Source of the DNA: Actinokineospora terrae
GTDB lineage: Bacteria; Actinomycetota; Actinomycetes; Mycobacteriales; Pseudonocardiaceae
NCBI RefSeq assembly: GCF_900111175.1
Contig: NZ_FOGI01000006.1
Span: forward strand, 248,001-312,000
Reading direction: 5' to 3'
Length of the DNA: 64,000 bases
Made by a program: the position numbers and the translations under genes. Shown here piece after piece: positions 43,924 through 52,686 of this stretch (its first letter is position 1; each line of letters begins with the position of its first letter). The notes under the pieces were generated by a model. That model was not told the DNA's origin. It worked only from the letters and a program-made list of their open reading frames with translations, and did no database searches.

Positions 43924-45323
43924 GTTCCAGTTCCCCGGTGACGGCCGCGGGCGCCAACGGCGCCCGCGGCCGTTCCGCAACCCGTGTCCACGGCCACCTG
44001 CAGAAGCCCGGCAGCACCGTCCTGCTCGAGCGCGACGGCGACACCGAGGTCCGGCGCACGCTGCTCCCGGGCGGGCTGCGCGTCATCACCGAACGCGTGC
44101 CGGGTGTGCGCTCCGCGTCGGTCGGCATCTGGGTCCAGGTCGGCTCGCGCGACGAGCCGAACTCGGTCGCGGGTGCCGCGCACTACCTGGAACACCTGCT
44201 GTTCAAGGGAACCGCGCGCCGCTCCGCCGCGCAGATCGCCGAGGAGATCGACGCCGTCGGCGGCGAGCTCAACGCGTTCACCGCGAAGGAGCACACCTGC
44301 TACTACGCGCACGTGCTCGACGAGGACCTGCCGCTGGCCATCGACCTGGTGTCCGACGTGGTCTTCGACGCGGTGTGCGCCGAGGACGACGTGGAGACCG
44401 AGCGCGGGGTGGTGCTCGAGGAGATCGCCATGCGCGACGACGACCCCGAGGACCTGCTGCACGACGCGTTCTGCACCGCGCTGATGGCCGACCACCCGCT
44501 CGGCCGCCCGGTGCTGGGCACCGAGCAGTCGATCACCGCGATGAGCCGGACCGCGCTCAACGGGTTCTACCGCCGCCGCTACACGATGCCGCGGATGGTG
44601 CTCGCGGTCGCGGGCAACGTGAACCACAAGTCCGTGCTCACCCTGGTGCGCAAGGCGTTGCGCGACCGGATGGTCGGCGACAAGCTCCCGGTCGCGCCGC
44701 GCACCGGCCGGGCCCGCCTCTCGTCCGCGCCGCGCCTGGTGCTGCACACCGACGACACCGAGCAGGCGCACATGATGCTCGGCGTGCGCGCGCTCGACCG
44801 GCACGACGAGCGCCGGTTCACCCTGAGCGTGCTCAACGCCGCGCTCGGCGGCGGCATGAGCTCCCGGCTGTTCCAAGAGGTCCGGGAGAAGCGCGGGCTG
44901 GCCTACCAGGTGTACTCGTCGGTCGCGGCGTACGCCGACACCGGTCACCTGTCCATCTACACCGGGTGCCAGCCCGACCGGCTCGGCGAGGTCGCGGGCG
45001 TGGTCCGCGAGGTGCTCGGCGAGGTAGCCAGGGACGGTCTGACCGACGTGGAAGTGGCGCGCGCCAAGGGTAACCTGCGCGGCGGGCTCGTGCTCGGCCT
45101 GGAGGACACCAGCTCCCGGATGTCGCGCATCGGCAAGGGCGAGCTCGCCTACGGCGACTACCTGACCGTCGAGCAGACCCTCGACCGCTACGCCGCGGTC
45201 ACCGCCGACGAGGTGGCCGCGCTCGCCCGCGAGCTGCTGACCAGGCCGCTGGCCGCCGCGGTCGTCGGCCCCTACGACCACACCGACGACGTCCCGGTCC
45301 AACTGCACGAGGTGAGCAAGTGA
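43920..45323 (+). CDS. M16-family zinc metallopeptidase
   Basis: A 467-residue insulinase/mitochondrial-processing-peptidase-like enzyme. The inverted zinc motif HYLEH (His88, Glu91, His92) is followed by the third ligand Glu in GGELNAFTAKEHTCYYAHVL. The C-terminal half contains GGGMSSRLFQEVREKRGLAY, the R/Y substrate-grasping motif. Actinobacterial members follow pnp (PepR in mycobacteria). GTG start coupled to pnp; its end is coupled to dapB (GTGA). Confidence 0.94.
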   Translation: MSSSSPVTAAGANGARGRSATRVHGHLQKPGSTVLLERDGDTEVRRTLLPGGLRVITERVPGVRSASVGIWVQVGSRDEPNSVAGAAHYLEHLLFKGTARRSAAQIAEEIDAVGGELNAFTAKEHTCYYAHVLDEDLPLAIDLVSDVVFDAVCAEDDVETERGVVLEEIAMRDDDPEDLLHDAFCTALMADHPLGRPVLGTEQSITAMSRTALNGFYRRRYTMPRMVLAVAGNVNHKSVLTLVRKALRDRMVGDKLPVAPRTGRARLSSAPRLVLHTDDTEQAHMMLGVRALDRHDERRFTLSVLNAALGGGMSSRLFQEVREKRGLAYQVYSSVAAYADTGHLSIYTGCQPDRLGEVAGVVREVLGEVARDGLTDVEVARAKGNLRGGLVLGLEDTSSRMSRIGKGELAYGDYLTVEQTLDRYAAVTADEVAALARELLTRPLAAAVVGPYDHTDDVPVQLHEVSK

Positions 45324-46090
45324 CGAACTGCGCCGTACCCGACGAGCTGATCCGGGTCGCCGTGCTCGGCGCGCAGGGCCGGATGGGCGCCGAGGCCTGC
45401 GCCGCGGTCGAGGGTGCCGCCGACCTGGCGCTGGTCGCCCAGGTCGACTCCGGTGACTGGGCCGACGAGGTCGCCGCGTCCGGCGCCCAGGTCGTGGTCG
45501 ACTTCACCCACCCCGACGTGGTCATGGACAACCTGCGGTACTGCGTCGACAACGGCCTGCACGCGGTCGTCGGCACCTCCGGGTTCGACACCGCCCGGCT
45601 CGACACGCTGCGGGAGTGGCTGGCCGACAAGCCGGGGCTCGGCGTGCTCATCGCGCCCAACTTCGCCCTCGGCGCGGTGCTGTCGATGCGGTTCGCCCAG
45701 CTGGCCGCCCGCTACTACGACACCGTCGAGATCATCGAGCTGCACCACAACCGCAAGGCCGACGCCCCGTCCGGCACCGCGGCGCACACCGCGCGGCTGG
45801 TGGGCCAGGCCCGCGCCGAGGCCGGGCTCGGTCCGGTCCCGGACGCCACGACGTCCGAAGTGGACGGTGCGCGGGGAGCGTCGGTGGACGGGGTCCGGGT
45901 GCACTCGGTCCGGTTGGGCGGTCTGGTGGCGCACCAGGAAGTCCTGTTCGGCGGCGAGGGCGAGACGCTGACCATCCGGCACGACTCGTTGGACCGCAAG
46001 TCCTTCATGCCCGGCGTCCTGCACGGCGTCCGCGCGATCGTGGGCCGCCCCGGGCTCACCGTCGGCCTGGAAAACCTGCTGGACCTGTGA
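45320..46090 (+). CDS. dapB: 4-hydroxy-tetrahydrodipicolinate reductase
   Basis: A 256-residue DapB, the second step of the diaminopimelate/lysine branch. It reduces HTPA with NAD(P)H. The nucleotide-binding loop is VAVLGAQGRMG, the central VVGTSGFD and IAPNFALGAVL are typical, and the substrate/catalytic segment is ELHHNRKADAPSGTA with catalytic His and Lys. GTG start overlaps the peptidase stop. Its partner dapA lies 12 kb further on. Confidence 0.97.
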   Translation: MTNCAVPDELIRVAVLGAQGRMGAEACAAVEGAADLALVAQVDSGDWADEVAASGAQVVVDFTHPDVVMDNLRYCVDNGLHAVVGTSGFDTARLDTLREWLADKPGLGVLIAPNFALGAVLSMRFAQLAARYYDTVEIIELHHNRKADAPSGTAAHTARLVGQARAEAGLGPVPDATTSEVDGARGASVDGVRVHSVRLGGLVAHQEVLFGGEGETLTIRHDSLDRKSFMPGVLHGVRAIVGRPGLTVGLENLLDL

Positions 46091-46542
46091 TGTCCGCCCG
46101 CTCGGTGTCGTGGCTGCTGGCCGCCGTGCTGGTCGTCTACTTCGTCCTGCTCGGCGGCCGCGCGGTGGCCCTGTTCCGCGAGGGCTCCGCGGTCGCCATC
46201 GGCCTCGGCGTCGGCGTGGTGCTGCTGCCCCTGGTCGGCGCCTGGGTCGTCTGGTCCACCCTGCGCTTCGGCGTCCGCACCCAGGCCCTCGGCCGCCGCC
46301 TGGCCGCCGAGGAAGGCCTTCCCGACACCTCCGGCCTACCGCTCATGCCCTCCGGCCGGGTCGACCGCGCCGCGGCGGACGAGTTCTTCGAGCAGTTCCG
46401 CGCGGAAACCGAGGCAGCTCCGGAGGACTGGCGCTCCTGGTACCGCCTCGCCGTCGCCTACGACGTCGCCGGTGACCGCGGCCGAGCCCGCGACTCCATG
46501 CGCAAGGCACTGGAGCTGTCGGGTTCGGAGTCCGATCACTGA
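46090..46542 (+). CDS. Small membrane protein with TPR-like tail
   Basis: A 150-residue protein with two TM helices (LLAAVLVVYFVLLGGRAV and AIGLGVGVVLLPLVGAWVV) and a cytosolic tail ending in a TPR-like motif, WYRLAVAYDVAGDRGRARDS. The start overlaps the dapB stop as TGATG. A similar protein follows dapB in mycobacteria, so it belongs to the conserved block. Function unknown. Confidence 0.85.
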   Translation: MSARSVSWLLAAVLVVYFVLLGGRAVALFREGSAVAIGLGVGVVLLPLVGAWVVWSTLRFGVRTQALGRRLAAEEGLPDTSGLPLMPSGRVDRAAADEFFEQFRAETEAAPEDWRSWYRLAVAYDVAGDRGRARDSMRKALELSGSESDH

Positions 46543-46601
46543 GAGGTCGCACCGGCCCCGGGTCGACCGTTTTGTCGGTCTGGCGGGTTAGCCTGGCGCG
46601 C

Positions 46602-47258
46602 ATGTCGACCTACGTCCTGCTGCCCGGTGCCGCGTCCGACCACCGGCACTGGCGGTTGGTCGTGCCCGGGCTGCGCGCGCACGGGCACGACGTGATCACG
46701 CCCGACCTGCCCTGCGAGGACGACTCGGCGGGGTTCGAGGAGTACGCCGACGTGGTCGTCGCGGCGGTGCGCGGGTACGGCGACCTCGTGGTGGTGGCGC
46801 AGTCGATGGCCGGGTTCACCGCGCCGATCGTGGCGACGCGGGTGCCGGTGGCGCGGATCGTGCTGGTCAACGCCATGGTGCCGGTCGCGGGGGAGAGCGG
46901 CGGGCAGTGGTGGGAGACCTCGGGGCTGCGGCCGGTGCGGCGGGCGAAGGAACTGCGGGCGGGCCGGGACCCGGACCGCGAGTTCGACCCGGTGGAGATC
47001 TTCCTGCACGACGTCCCCGAGGAGCTGCGGGAAGAGCCGCTGGGGCAGTCCGACACGCCGTTCGCGAAGCCGTGGCCGTTGCAGCGCTGGCCGGACGTGC
47101 CGACCACGGCGGTGGCCAGCACCGGTGACCGGCTGTTCCCGGTCGAGTTCCAGCGGGAGCTGTTGCGGGAGCGGCTGGGCATCACGCCGGTGGAGATCGC
47201 CGGTGGCCACCTGCCCGCGCTGGCCAACCCGGACGGGCTGGTGCGAACGCTGCTGTGA
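46602..47258 (+). CDS. Alpha/beta-fold hydrolase
   Basis: A 218-residue hydrolase: MSTYVLLPGAASDHRHWRLV at the start, nucleophile in VVAQSMAG (Ser within a GxS-type elbow, first Gly replaced by Ala), and a probable catalytic His in IAGGHLPALANPD. It resembles EstA/salicylate-esterase-like hydrolases. ATG 46602 lies 7 nt after a TAGCCT -10 (46589-46594), a leaderless start. Coupled by overlap to the sigma-factor gene, suggesting regulation within one unit. Confidence 0.85.
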   Translation: MSTYVLLPGAASDHRHWRLVVPGLRAHGHDVITPDLPCEDDSAGFEEYADVVVAAVRGYGDLVVVAQSMAGFTAPIVATRVPVARIVLVNAMVPVAGESGGQWWETSGLRPVRRAKELRAGRDPDREFDPVEIFLHDVPEELREEPLGQSDTPFAKPWPLQRWPDVPTTAVASTGDRLFPVEFQRELLRERLGITPVEIAGGHLPALANPDGLVRTLL

Positions 47259-48166
47259 ACCCGGACGAGCTCGAGCGGCACCGGGTCGAGCTGACCGGGT
47301 ACTGCTACCGGATGCTCGGGTCCGGCTTCGAGGCCGAGGACGCCGTGCAAGAGGTGTTCGGCCGCGCCTGGACCGCGACCTTCGACGCGCGCCGGGGGTC
47401 GCTGCGGACCTGGCTGTACGCCATCGCCACGAACACCTGCCTGGACATGCGCCGCGGCCCCCAGCGCCGGGCCGTGCCCGCCGGGTCGCCCGCCGCGCCG
47501 GGGACGCCGCTGGGTGAGCCGCTGCCCGAGTCGGCGTGGGTGCAGCCGGTGCCCGACCACAAGGTTCTCGACCCCGCCGACGCCACCATCGCCCGGCACA
47601 CCGTCCGGCTGGCCCTCGTCGCCGCGTTGCAGCACCTGCCGCCGCGACAGCGGGCCGTGCTGATCCTGCGCGACGTGCTCTGCTGGCGGGCCGCGGAGGT
47701 CGCCGAGCTGCTGGACACCTCCGTCGCGGCGGTCAACAGCGCCCTGCAGCGGGCCAGGGCCGTGTTCCCCGCGCCTGTCGAGCCCGCCGAGGTCGACCGG
47801 GACCTGCTGGACCGCTACTGCGCCGCGTTCACCGCGTACGACGTCCCCGGGTTGGTGGCGCTGCTGCACGAGGACGCGACCATGACCATGCCGCCGTTCA
47901 CCTGGTGGTTGCGCGGTCGAGCCGATCTTGCGGCTGTCCTGACCCACGCCGGGGCGCCGTGCAAGGGGTCGACACTGCGGCCGATCAACGCCAACGGCGG
48001 ACCGGCGCTGGCCCAGTACGCGCCGGACGGGCCGGCGTTCGCGATCCTGTTCGTGGAGACCGAGGGCGGCCTGGTGCGCTCGACGCAGACGCACCTCGAC
48101 CCGCGGCTGTTCCCGCTGTTCGACCTTCCGATGAGTTCCGGGTCCCCACTCCGTATACCCGGGTGA
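47255..48166 (+). CDS. ECF56-like sigma factor with C-terminal SnoaL-like domain (TIGR02960 type)
   Basis: 303 residues. Sigma region 2 is YCYRMLGSGFEAEDAVQEVF and TWLYAIATNTCLDM; region 4 is LQHLPPRQRAVLILRDVLCW followed by AAEVAELLDTSVAAVNSALQ. From about 180 on a SnoaL-like domain (LLDRYCAAFTAYDVPGLVAL, MPPFTWWLRGRADL) replaces an anti-sigma partner; in such sigma factors this domain tunes activity. The start overlaps the hydrolase stop (GTGA). The target regulon is unknown, but the coupled hydrolase and the following GyrI-like gene are likely members. Confidence 0.9.
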   Translation: MNPDELERHRVELTGYCYRMLGSGFEAEDAVQEVFGRAWTATFDARRGSLRTWLYAIATNTCLDMRRGPQRRAVPAGSPAAPGTPLGEPLPESAWVQPVPDHKVLDPADATIARHTVRLALVAALQHLPPRQRAVLILRDVLCWRAAEVAELLDTSVAAVNSALQRARAVFPAPVEPAEVDRDLLDRYCAAFTAYDVPGLVALLHEDATMTMPPFTWWLRGRADLAAVLTHAGAPCKGSTLRPINANGGPALAQYAPDGPAFAILFVETEGGLVRSTQTHLDPRLFPLFDLPMSSGSPLRIPG

Positions 48167-48182
48167 CGAGAGAGGACTCCCC

Positions 48183-48656
48183 ATGCAACCGACCATCGAG
48201 ACCCGCGCCGAGCAGCCGTACGTGTCGATCCGCACCCAGGCCACGCTGGCCGAGTGGGGCCGGGTCAACGCGCTCATCGGCGAGGTCTACGGCTGGATCA
48301 CCGAACGTGACATCGCCCCGGCGGGCGCGCTGTTCTACCGGTACCACTCGGTCACCGACGACGTGCTCGACGTCGAGGTCGGCGTGCCGCTGGCGGCGGC
48401 CGTCGCCGGGGACGACACGGTGGTGGCGGGAAGCAAACCCGCTGGTCAGTACGCCGTGCTGCTGCACAGGGGGCACCCGGACCGGATCCGCGAGACCTTC
48501 GCCGCGCTCGACGAGTGGTCCGCCGCGACCGGCGTCGGGTTCGACGTCACCGACGGTGTCTGGGCGGGCCGTTTCGAGAGCTACCTGAGCGACCCCGCCG
48601 AGGTCCCCGACCCGGCCGACTGGCGGACCGAGGTGGCATACCGCGTACGGGACTGA
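48183..48656 (+). CDS. GyrI-like small-molecule-binding domain protein
   Basis: A 157-residue protein with the GyrI/SOUL-like fold: VSIRTQATLAEWGRVNALIG, then GALFYRYHSV, DVEVGVPLAAAV and a final YLSDPAEVPDPADWRTEVAY, the standard ending of AraC-effector/GyrI domains. No DNA-binding domain is attached. It probably binds a lipophilic ligand. It begins 17 nt after the ECF sigma gene with AGAGAGGA before the ATG, so it is probably in the same operon. Confidence 0.88.
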   Translation: MQPTIETRAEQPYVSIRTQATLAEWGRVNALIGEVYGWITERDIAPAGALFYRYHSVTDDVLDVEVGVPLAAAVAGDDTVVAGSKPAGQYAVLLHRGHPDRIRETFAALDEWSAATGVGFDVTDGVWAGRFESYLSDPAEVPDPADWRTEVAYRVRD

Positions 48657-48708
48657 CGGCGTGGCACTACCATGTCCCCCGGTCATCACCGATCGGAGAA
48701 CACGGATC

Positions 48709-48846
48709 GTGAGCACATTCGAAGTCGAGGACTCCACCGGGGTCTGCCAGTGCCCCACCTACTCGGCCATCCCCGGCCGCCGAGAACTCCACGACGTCGG
48801 CGCCCCCGGCTGCGCCTATGAGACCGAGGAAGCCGAGCAGGACTGA
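48709..48846 (+). CDS. Small 45-residue Cys-containing ORF
   Basis: Encodes a 45-residue acidic peptide with CQC near residue 12-14, a later GC, and an acidic tail (YETEEAEQD). A GGAG lies 10 nt before the GTG. There is no signal peptide or leader-peptide cleavage motif that I recognise. A short conserved hypothetical protein is plausible. Confidence 0.5.
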   Translation: MSTFEVEDSTGVCQCPTYSAIPGRRELHDVGAPGCAYETEEAEQD

Positions 48847-48939
48847 GCACCGGCGGGGACCCGAGGGTCCCCGCCGGTCCCGTTCCGGGGGTCCGGTGTG
48901 GACCGGGTGGCTGTCGGTGCCGCGGGGCATGATGGGGGC

Positions 48940-49152
48940 ATGTGTCGAAGCATCAAGACCCTCCGGGCGCCGTTCGTCGACGAGGTCGGGGATGACGACG
49001 TGCGGGCGGCCGCGCTGCAGTACGTGCGCAAGATCTCCGGGTTCCGGGCGCCCGCGCCGCACAACGTGGAGGCGTTCGAGGCAGCCGTCGAGGCGGTGAC
49101 GGCGGCTACCCAGGAGTTGTTGGACCGGTTGGTGGTCCGGGGTGGCAAGTAG
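48940..49152 (+). CDS. DUF2277 family protein
   Basis: A 70-residue protein, MCRSIKTLRAP followed by AAALQYVRKISGFRAPAPHN, the diagnostic DUF2277 sequence. Members are small and widespread in actinobacteria with unknown function. The N-terminal MCRSIK is invariant, so ATG 48940 is secure. It ends 11 nt from the stop of the convergent membrane-protein gene. Confidence 0.92.
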   Translation: MCRSIKTLRAPFVDEVGDDDVRAAALQYVRKISGFRAPAPHNVEAFEAAVEAVTAATQELLDRLVVRGGK

Positions 49153-49163
49153 TCACCGAGCGG

Positions 49164-49682
49164 CTACAGGAACCAGCCCGCGAAGAGCGCGGGTGAGGCG
49201 GCTAACGCGCTGAAGCGGATGAACCGGCCCAGCAAGCCGACGCCGATGAACGCGGTGAGGCGCATGCGCACCAGACCGGCCAGGACGACCATGGCCATGA
49301 ACGGCGGCATGCCGAAGACGGAGCTGACGCTGTAGGTGCCGTACATCCAGCCCGGGTGCCGTTCGCAGCGCTCGCGGATCTGGGCGACCCAGTCGCGCAG
49401 GCGCTTGGTGCGCACCTCCCAGCGCACGCGGCGGGCGGTGAGCGGGTGCTCCCGGTCGTGGTGGCGGTGCAGGAACGCCGGTAAGCGGATCCACCCGCGC
49501 GCGGCGAAGTAGAACAGCAGCTTGCCCAGGACCTGCGCCACGGCCACCACCGCGCCCAGCGCCAGCCAGTGCACCTGCGGCTCCTGCGCGGCCAACCCCA
49601 GCACGAACAGCTCGACGCTGACCAGGGGCACCAGCGCGGAACTGAACGCCACCCCGAACGTCACGCACAGCCACCCCAGCAC
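49164..49682 (-). CDS. YqaA/VTT-type small membrane protein
   Basis: 172 residues with about four hydrophobic segments. The first (GVAFSSALVPLVSVELFVLG) and GKLLFYFAARGW resemble the SNARE-associated/VTT fold of DedA and YqaA proteins; the end GVGLLGRFIRFSALAASPAL matches the last helix. A charged middle loop (REHPLTARRVRWEVRTKRLR) is cytosolic. GTG 49682 is preferred because AGAGGGGG lies 6 nt upstream; the longer frame is low-complexity. Upstream to 49902 I see no gene. Confidence 0.78.
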   Translation of the reverse strand: MLGWLCVTFGVAFSSALVPLVSVELFVLGLAAQEPQVHWLALGAVVAVAQVLGKLLFYFAARGWIRLPAFLHRHHDREHPLTARRVRWEVRTKRLRDWVAQIRERCERHPGWMYGTYSVSSVFGMPPFMAMVVLAGLVRMRLTAFIGVGLLGRFIRFSALAASPALFAGWFL

Positions 49683-49902
49683 CGGCCACCCCCTCTCATC
49701 ATCAACAAACCCGTTCGACGGTACCCGAGAACCGACCCCTGGCGGCCGAAGTTGTCCACAGCACCCCTGGCCCGCACCTGTCCCGCTACCAGCCAGGACG
49801 CGCCCGCCCACCGCCCGGTTCCCGATCACGGCACCTGGGCGGGCGTTCTGACCCGGCGCGATGCGGCCGGACCGTTCCGGGTTTCTCGGTTTCGCGCCGG
49901 GA

Positions 49903-50283
49903 TCAGGGGGTCGCGGGTTTGCGGCGGGTGGTCCTGCGCCCCGCCAAGGCACCCAGGGACAGGGCCGCGGTGGCGAGGAGCGCGATCAGCAGGCCGCGGT
50001 TGGGCGGCGGGGCGAGGACCTCGGCGCGGGCGGCGGAGGCCTCGGCGGAGTTGTAGAGGTGCTTGGCCCTGGCGAGGGTGAGCATCCTGGCGTGGCGGTC
50101 GGGGATGGTCTCGGTGACCACGCGCTCCAGCAGGTGCCAGGGGACGATGCGGGCGCCGCGGTGGTACTCGACCCACAGGGTCTTGGCGCCGCCGAAGCGG
50201 TCGGCCAGGTCGCGGGTGGTGGCGGGCGCGGTGGTGGTGTGCAGGAACGTGGCCAGTTCGGTGATCTCGGGCGTGCGCGTCAT
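49903..50283 (-). CDS. Small protein with N-terminal helical domain and C-terminal TM anchor
   Basis: 126 residues: a helical domain (ITELATFLHTTTAPATTRDL, then GAKTLWVEYHRGARIVPW) resembling the truncated HTH/phage-repressor-type start of some actinobacterial proteins, a spacer, then one TM helix (GLLIALLATAALSLGALAG) followed by basic residues. It would face the cytosol, tail-anchored. It might be a membrane-tethered regulator, but no function can be assigned. Confidence 0.7.
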   Translation of the reverse strand: MTRTPEITELATFLHTTTAPATTRDLADRFGGAKTLWVEYHRGARIVPWHLLERVVTETIPDRHARMLTLARAKHLYNSAEASAARAEVLAPPPNRGLLIALLATAALSLGALAGRRTTRRKPATP

Positions 50284-50393
50284 CGGTCCCCCGGTGCTCC
50301 TCCCGCGGACACGGGTGGTCCGCTGCCTCGCCCGCCTGCCAGGGGTCGCCTCGACGGGCCGGGCCGTCGAGGGCCAGTATCGCAAGGCCGCCG

Positions 50394-50951
50394 CTAGAGC
50401 AGGTCCAGGGTGAGCGGCCCGGTCATCCGCACCTCGCGCAGCGGCTGGCCACCCGCGTCCAGAGTCCGCACCACCCCGTCCGGCGCCCACCCGGCCCGGC
50501 GGAAGAACCCCACCAGCGACTTGTTGCGCTCCGGAACCCAGCAGATACCCCTGGTCGACCCGGTGGCGGCAGCAGCGGCCCCGGCGGCGGCCAGCAGCCG
50601 ACCCGCGTGCCCGCGCCGTCCCCACCTCGGCTCGACCAGCAACGTCCCGACCAGGGCGACCGTCTGCGCGTCCGGCACCGGCACGTCGTTGGCCGCGGCG
50701 GACTCCGACTCCGGCGCCGGTCCCGTCACGCAGAACCCGACCACCCACGGGCCCTCGGTGGCCACGTGCACCACCGCCGGACCCTGCTCGATCACCCGGG
50801 CCAGCGGCTCGCCCGCCGCCGCGGTGTCCAACCCGGCCAGCACGTCCGGCGGCAGCAGGTCGGCGAAACCGGTCTGCCACGTGCTCACCTGGATGCGGGC
50901 GAGCTCGGCGACGTCGTCAGGGACCGCGGTGCGCACGGCGGCTTCGGCCAT
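50394..50951 (-). CDS. GNAT-family N-acetyltransferase
   Basis: 185 residues. The GNAT fold starts AAVRTAVPDDVAELARIQVS, a common opening; motif A is LVGTLLVEPRWGRRGHAGRL (acetyl-CoA pyrophosphate loop RxxGxA, here RRGHAG). It ends with FFRRAGWAPDG. ATG 50951 is the family-like start. Divergent from the glycosylase gene across 85 bp. Substrate unknown. Confidence 0.88.
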   Translation of the reverse strand: MAEAAVRTAVPDDVAELARIQVSTWQTGFADLLPPDVLAGLDTAAAGEPLARVIEQGPAVVHVATEGPWVVGFCVTGPAPESESAAANDVPVPDAQTVALVGTLLVEPRWGRRGHAGRLLAAAGAAAAATGSTRGICWVPERNKSLVGFFRRAGWAPDGVVRTLDAGGQPLREVRMTGPLTLDLL

Positions 50952-51036
50952 GCGCAGAACGTAGTGGATGCCCGCGCGCCGCGGATTGTCGGTGGTGGGT
51001 GAGAACATCGGGCGTCCGTCCGACCAGGAGTCGTCC

Positions 51037-52290
51037 ATGCGCTCTGTCCACGAGGCCCGAGTCCACCAGACCCGAGTCCACTTGACCGCGGCCGCGGCCC
51101 GCCGCACCGCGCTCGCCGCCCAGGGGTTCGCCGACGCCCGCCCCACCACCGCGCCGACCCGCCAGCACCTGCGCCGCGCCCTGAGCCGGGTCCAGCTGCT
51201 GCAGCTCGACTCGGTGAACGTGGCCGTGCGCGCGCACTACATGCCGTTGTTCTCCCGCCTCGGCCCGTACCCGATGTCCCTGGTCGACGACGCGGCGTGG
51301 ACGAACACCGCCCGCCGCCCGCGGTTGCTGGTCGAGTACTGGGCGCACGAGGCGAGCCTGGTCCCGGTCGAGGACTGGCCGCTGTTCCGCTGGCGCATGC
51401 GGCGCTACGAGTCCCGCTACGCCCGCCACATCGCGCGCATCGCCGCCGCGTCCCCCGGCCTGCTCGACGACGTCCTCGCCACCATCCGCGAGCAGGGCCC
51501 GATGGCCGCGGGCACCCTGGAGGCCACCCTCGGCGGCGCGGTCCCGAAGTCCAAGGGCGGCTGGTGGAACCGCTCCGACATCAAGCACATCTGCGAGTCG
51601 CTGTTCGCCACCGGGCAGCTCACAACCGGGACCCGCCAAGGCTTCCAGCGCCTCTACGAACTCCCCGAGCGCGCCATCCCCGCCGCCGTCCTGGCCACCG
51701 AGATCCCCGACGACGAGGCCGCCCGCGTCCTCACCCTCCGCGCCGCCACCGCCCACGGCGTCGCGACCGAGAAGGACCTCCGCGACTACTACCGGCTCGA
51801 ACCCGCCCGGTCGCAGCAAGCGGTGGCGGAACTGGTGTCCGAGGGCTTACTCGAACCGGTCGCGGTGGAGGGCTGGCGCCACCCCGCGTACCGGCATGTC
51901 GACGCCCGCACGCCGCGACGTGTTGTGGGGCGCGCGTTGCTGTGCCCGTTCGACCCGCTGATCTGGGAACGCGACCGGGCCGAGCGGCTGTTCGGGTTCC
52001 GCTACCGCATCGAGATCTACGTGCCGGAGCCGCAGCGGGTGTACGGGTACTACGTGTTCCCGTTCCTGCTGGACGGTGAACTGGTGGCGCGAGTGGACCT
52101 CAAGGCGGACCGGCTCGCGGGCGTACTCCGGGTGCAGGGGGCGTTCCTGGAGGAGGGGCGCGAACCCTCACGGGTCGTCAGCGAGTTGGCGGGGGAGTTG
52201 ACCGTGATGGCCGAGTGGTTGGGGCTGTCCGGGGTGTGGGTGGGGGAGCGCGGTGACCTCGCGGGCGCGCTGCGGCGGGCCGTGCGCTGA
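51037..52290 (+). CDS. YcaQ/AlkX-type winged-helix DNA glycosylase (HTH_42)
   Basis: A 417-residue HTH_42 protein. The family includes E. coli YcaQ (AlkX), which unhooks DNA interstrand crosslinks, and Streptomyces AlkZ, which protects against azinomycin. The catalytic QxD/QxQ position reads QLD here (residues 56-58, RVQLLQLDSVNVAVRAHY), the YcaQ-type variant. Three winged-helix domains follow, then a beta-rich end (GALLCPFDPLIWERDRAERL-like block, LEYR/RIEIYVPEPQRVYGYY). ATG 51037 has AGGAG 8 nt upstream. No antibiotic cluster is adjacent, so a general repair role fits. Confidence 0.87.
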   Translation: MRSVHEARVHQTRVHLTAAAARRTALAAQGFADARPTTAPTRQHLRRALSRVQLLQLDSVNVAVRAHYMPLFSRLGPYPMSLVDDAAWTNTARRPRLLVEYWAHEASLVPVEDWPLFRWRMRRYESRYARHIARIAAASPGLLDDVLATIREQGPMAAGTLEATLGGAVPKSKGGWWNRSDIKHICESLFATGQLTTGTRQGFQRLYELPERAIPAAVLATEIPDDEAARVLTLRAATAHGVATEKDLRDYYRLEPARSQQAVAELVSEGLLEPVAVEGWRHPAYRHVDARTPRRVVGRALLCPFDPLIWERDRAERLFGFRYRIEIYVPEPQRVYGYYVFPFLLDGELVARVDLKADRLAGVLRVQGAFLEEGREPSRVVSELAGELTVMAEWLGLSGVWVGERGDLAGALRRAVR

Positions 52291-52435
52291 GTTCCGCGCG
52301 TCCACGGGGTGGGACTCCGCGCGCGCGGACCGGTTATCCAGTGGCGAATTCGGCGAATCGGACGCACCCTTGCCTATGGGCCACCGGCCGCCGAGCGGCG
52401 CCGCGCCCACACCGACGACGCGCGGAGGTCGAGCC

Positions 52436-52588
52436 ATGGCGGAGCAGGCCACAGTGGACAGAGCGGTCGAGCTGCGGCTCCCCCGCCCCCGCAGCGAGAC
52501 CATCGGCGGCCGCGCCCCCACCTGGCCCACCACCACCCCCCTGGACGACGAAGACTACGAACCCACCATCATCCGCGGCCGCGACTAG
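52436..52588 (+). CDS. Small 50-residue acidic ORF with strong ribosome-binding site
   Basis: Codes for a 50-residue polar protein (ELRLPRPRSETIGGRAPTWP, ending DDEDYEPTIIRGRD). A perfect GGAGG lies 8 nt before the ATG. It has no membrane segment, cysteine or recognised leader motif. Coding is plausible from the ribosome-binding site and codon-position GC bias. It lies immediately upstream of repeat copy B. Confidence 0.5.
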   Translation: MAEQATVDRAVELRLPRPRSETIGGRAPTWPTTTPLDDEDYEPTIIRGRD

Positions 52589-52686
52589 CCCCCACCCGAC
52601 CGCGACCAGCCGCTGGCCCCGGTCGCGACTGGCGCCTGCCCGGCAACCGCGGGCCTCGGCGGCGGATGGCCTTGCCCGCCCCGGAC

